Of a stretch of DNA of 7,404 bases, positions 5,718 to 7,404 are shown piece by piece. The stretch is from Wenzhouxiangella sp. Lineage in GTDB: Bacteria; Pseudomonadota; Gammaproteobacteria; Xanthomonadales; Wenzhouxiangellaceae. The position numbers and the translations under genes were made by a program. The DNA lies in assembly GCA_007116585.1 (NCBI GenBank), contig SKIE01000125.1, positions 1 through 7,404 of the forward strand, written 5' to 3'. The notes under the pieces were generated by a model, which was given only the letters and a program-made list of their open reading frames with translations, searched no databases and was not told the DNA's origin. Numbering within the stretch: position 1 is the stretch's first letter; each line of letters begins with the position of its first letter.

Positions 5718-5735
5718 GGTCGTTGAGCAACGACC
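5718..5735. repeat. Perfect 8-base inverted repeat in the divergent spacer (possible operator)
   Basis: GGTCGTTG-AG-CAACGACC has two perfect 8-base arms around a 2-base centre. It lies between the thioesterase (minus) and the MFS transporter (plus), ending 6 bases before the thioesterase ATG. There is no U-tract on either strand and the loop would be tight, so an operator for a dimeric regulator is more likely than a terminator. The regulator is unknown and none is encoded beside it. Confidence 0.5.
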
Positions 5736-5790
5736 TCATGGTAGCGTGCCGGGTCATGCCGCGCACGGCGGCCACGTACAATTCCCCGCC

Positions 5791-7104
5791 ATGGTCTCAA
5801 CCCCCGAATCCTCCCGCCTGCCTTTCATCGCGCGCACCCTGATGCCGCGCGAGGTCACCGCCAATGCGGCCATGGCGGTTGCGCTGGGCGCGCTGGAAGG
5901 CGGGCTGGTCGGGGTCATCGTCAAGACCCAGTTCGATGGCGTGGCCGATCCGGTCTGGGTCAACCTGGCCGTGGCGCTGGTGGCCGGGGCGCCGGCGTTT
6001 GCCAATATCGCCTCGCTGTGGATTTCCGGGCTGGCTGAAGGCGGTGACCGGACGGCCTGGGTCGCGGCCCTCAAAGGGTTGACCGCGGTGTTTCTGATCG
6101 TGCTGGCCCTGGCCCCGGTGACGCCGGTCGGGCTGGTGATGGTGACCCTGGCGATGGTGGCCAGCCGGCTCGCCTGGGCCGGGGTTATCACCTTGCGTGC
6201 GGCCATCTGGCGGGCGAACTTTCCGCGCCATGTCCGCGGCCAGATCACCGGACGGATCACGGTGATCTACTCCATTGTCATTGCATTGACCGCCGGTGCG
6301 ATCGGCGCCCTGATGTCGTGGTGGCCGGAGGCCTGGCGGGTCCTGTTCCCGCTGGCCGGCGTGCTGGGGCTCATGGCCGCGGCTCGCTACCGCCGGGTGC
6401 GGATCCGTCACGGTGGCCAGCTGCGGCGCCAGGAACTGCACCAGCGCGCCGACCGCCAGGGCGGGCAGTTCCGCGCCAGCCTGCGGATTCTGGCCCGGGA
6501 CCGGTGGTACCGGCGCTACATGCTGACCATGTTCGCGTTTGGCAGCGGCAACCTCATGGTGATCGCCCTGCTGGTCATTCTGTTGACCGAACAATTCGGC
6601 TTTTCGCGCTTCAGCCAGGTCATGATTACCACCACCATGCCGCTGCTGACCCTGGCGGTGTTTACCCCAATCTGGGCGCGCCGTCTGGACGCGGTGCATA
6701 TTCTCGACTATCGCGCCCGGCAGGCCTGGACTTTCGTGCTCGCGCTGGGGCTGTTCACCGTGGCCGCCGCCGCAGCGCAGCACTGGCTGTTCTGGGTCGG
6801 GTCGCTGGCGCTGGGCGCGGCCTTTGCCGGCGGCAAGCTGGGCTGGAACCTGGGCCACAATGATTTTGCCAGCGATGATCAGTCGACGCTGTACATGGGC
6901 ATCCATGTCACCCTGACCGGCCTGCGCGGGCTGCTGGCGCCGCTGGCCGGCGTGCTGGTGTACCAGTGGCTGGAGTCCCACCAGGCCGGGCTGGGACGAT
7001 GGGTGCTGCTGTTCCCGTTTATGCTTACTCTGGGTGGCGCGCTGACCTTTGTCATCCTGGCCCGGTTGAGGCGGTCGGAGCAGGGCGCCAGCGTGGCAGA
7101 ATGA
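5791..7104 (+). CDS. MFS transporter (12-helix type)
   Basis: This is an inner-membrane secondary transporter of the major facilitator superfamily; the substrate cannot be told from sequence. The 437 residues form about 12 hydrophobic segments in two halves, split by a long basic cytoplasmic loop (about 199-242, rich in Arg, Gln and His). Visible landmarks are NAAMAVALGALEGGLVGVIV (25-44), the LRAAIWRANFPRHVRGQITGRI stretch (135-156, an MFS-style charged loop), PLLTLAVFTPIWARRLD (284-300) and GGKLGWNLGHNDFASDD (347-363) followed by GLRGLLAPLAGVLVY (377-391). I chose ATG 5791 because the protein then begins just ahead of a normal N-terminal segment; an in-frame GTG at 5746 would add a 15-residue His/Gly-rich stretch. 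Neither start has a clear ribosome-binding site. The stop overlaps the next gene's ATG (ATGA), which suggests co-translation with the peptidase. Confidence 0.88.
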   Translation: MVSTPESSRLPFIARTLMPREVTANAAMAVALGALEGGLVGVIVKTQFDGVADPVWVNLAVALVAGAPAFANIASLWISGLAEGGDRTAWVAALKGLTAVFLIVLALAPVTPVGLVMVTLAMVASRLAWAGVITLRAAIWRANFPRHVRGQITGRITVIYSIVIALTAGAIGALMSWWPEAWRVLFPLAGVLGLMAAARYRRVRIRHGGQLRRQELHQRADRQGGQFRASLRILARDRWYRRYMLTMFAFGSGNLMVIALLVILLTEQFGFSRFSQVMITTTMPLLTLAVFTPIWARRLDAVHILDYRARQAWTFVLALGLFTVAAAAAQHWLFWVGSLALGAAFAGGKLGWNLGHNDFASDDQSTLYMGIHVTLTGLRGLLAPLAGVLVYQWLESHQAGLGRWVLLFPFMLTLGGALTFVILARLRRSEQGASVAE

Positions 7105-7404
7105 CGGCTGGCCTCCTCCTGACCGTACCCGGCATGATCACTACAACATCCCGTTGGTTGTTTTCCCTTTGTGCCTTGATGGCCTGTGCTCTGCTCGCGG
7201 CTGGCGTCGCTCCCGCTGGAGATGTCGCCAAGGGCAGCCTCGCGGAACGCGAAATGCGTCTTCTGGCCGAGCGGTTCCCGGGGCGAATGGCCGGCACGGC
7301 GCAGGAGCTGGCCGCGGCTGAATACCTGCTGGAGCGCTTCAACGACATGGGTTACGAGGCCCGGCTGCAGGGCTTTCCGGTGCGCTACAGTTTCCATCCT
7401 GCAG
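7101..7404 (+). CDS. Secreted peptidase, probably M28 family (3' end outside window)
   Basis: The frame opens at ATG 7101 inside the MFS stop (ATGA) and runs off the window after 101 codons. A second ATG at 7134 gives a better signal peptide: MITTTSRWLFSLCALMACALLAAG, then APA and GD at about 26-30, pointing to export by signal peptidase I. LMAC at 15-18 is a weak alternative lipobox. The mature start LAEREMRLLAERFPGRMAGTAQELAAAEYLLERFNDMGYEA (read in parts, about 36-76 from ATG 7134) matches the prologue of M28 zinc aminopeptidases, where an R-x-x-G-T-x-x-E-x-x-A-A-x-Y motif precedes the metal-binding domain. The zinc ligands themselves lie beyond the window, so the family call is moderate. 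Coupling to the transporter hints at joint use of peptides or amino acids, which is inference. Confidence 0.72.
   Translation, partial: MTAGLLLTVPGMITTTSRWLFSLCALMACALLAAGVAPAGDVAKGSLAEREMRLLAERFPGRMAGTAQELAAAEYLLERFNDMGYEARLQGFPVRYSFHPA

Noticed and set aside
5797..6981. Long minus-strand open frame (394 codons) opposite the MFS gene
   Set aside because: It is an antisense shadow with low-complexity Gln/Arg/Pro/His composition, while the plus strand shows clear membrane segments.

Overview
The window looks like ordinary chromosomal DNA from a GC-rich gammaproteobacterium. The pcnB-folK pair joined by a 4-base stop/start overlap is a typical gammaproteobacterial arrangement. The protein styles (YiiD_C-type thioesterase, orphan ParA-like ATPase, secreted M28-type peptidase) would fit a Xanthomonadales/Wenzhouxiangella-like or Chromatiales-like lineage. 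That placement is an impression from sequence style, not a phylogeny. I see no rRNA, tRNA, insertion sequence, CRISPR array or phage gene, and no gene-free stretch longer than about 150 bases.

Layout. (1) Bases 1-1033, plus strand: the 3' part of poly(A) polymerase pcnB, then folK (folate biosynthesis). (2) Bases 1041-3930, minus strand: a compact modE-modA-modB-modC molybdate uptake operon, transcribed toward folK and converging on it with only 7 bases between the stop codons. (3) Bases 3931-4099: the control region of that operon. It holds a perfect ModE-type inverted repeat (CGTTATAT-N8-ATATAACG) with a -10-like hexamer inside it. An FNR/Anr-like site (9 of 10 consensus bases) sits about 41.5 bases upstream of the predicted start of transcription. 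About 90 further bases toward parA show nothing I can name. (4) Bases 4100-5711, minus strand: a probable three-gene unit, hotdog thioesterase - small lipoprotein - ParA-like ATPase. (5) Bases 5712-5790: a divergent spacer carrying a perfect 8-base inverted repeat. (6) Bases 5791-7404, plus strand: an MFS transporter overlapping by 4 bases a truncated secreted peptidase gene, probably family M28.

How the genes work together. ModA captures oxyanion in the periplasm, ModB forms the membrane channel and ModC powers it; the short ModE probably represses the operon through the inverted repeat. The possible FNR-type site would link molybdate uptake to low oxygen, when molybdoenzymes such as nitrate reductase are often needed. 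The thioesterase/lipoprotein/ParA unit has no clear joint function and is the least understood part. I did not find a clearly new biological system. The best leads are the combined ModE/FNR-like control region, a ModE without its molybdate-sensing domain, an unusual residue in the ModA pocket, and the orphan ParA cluster.
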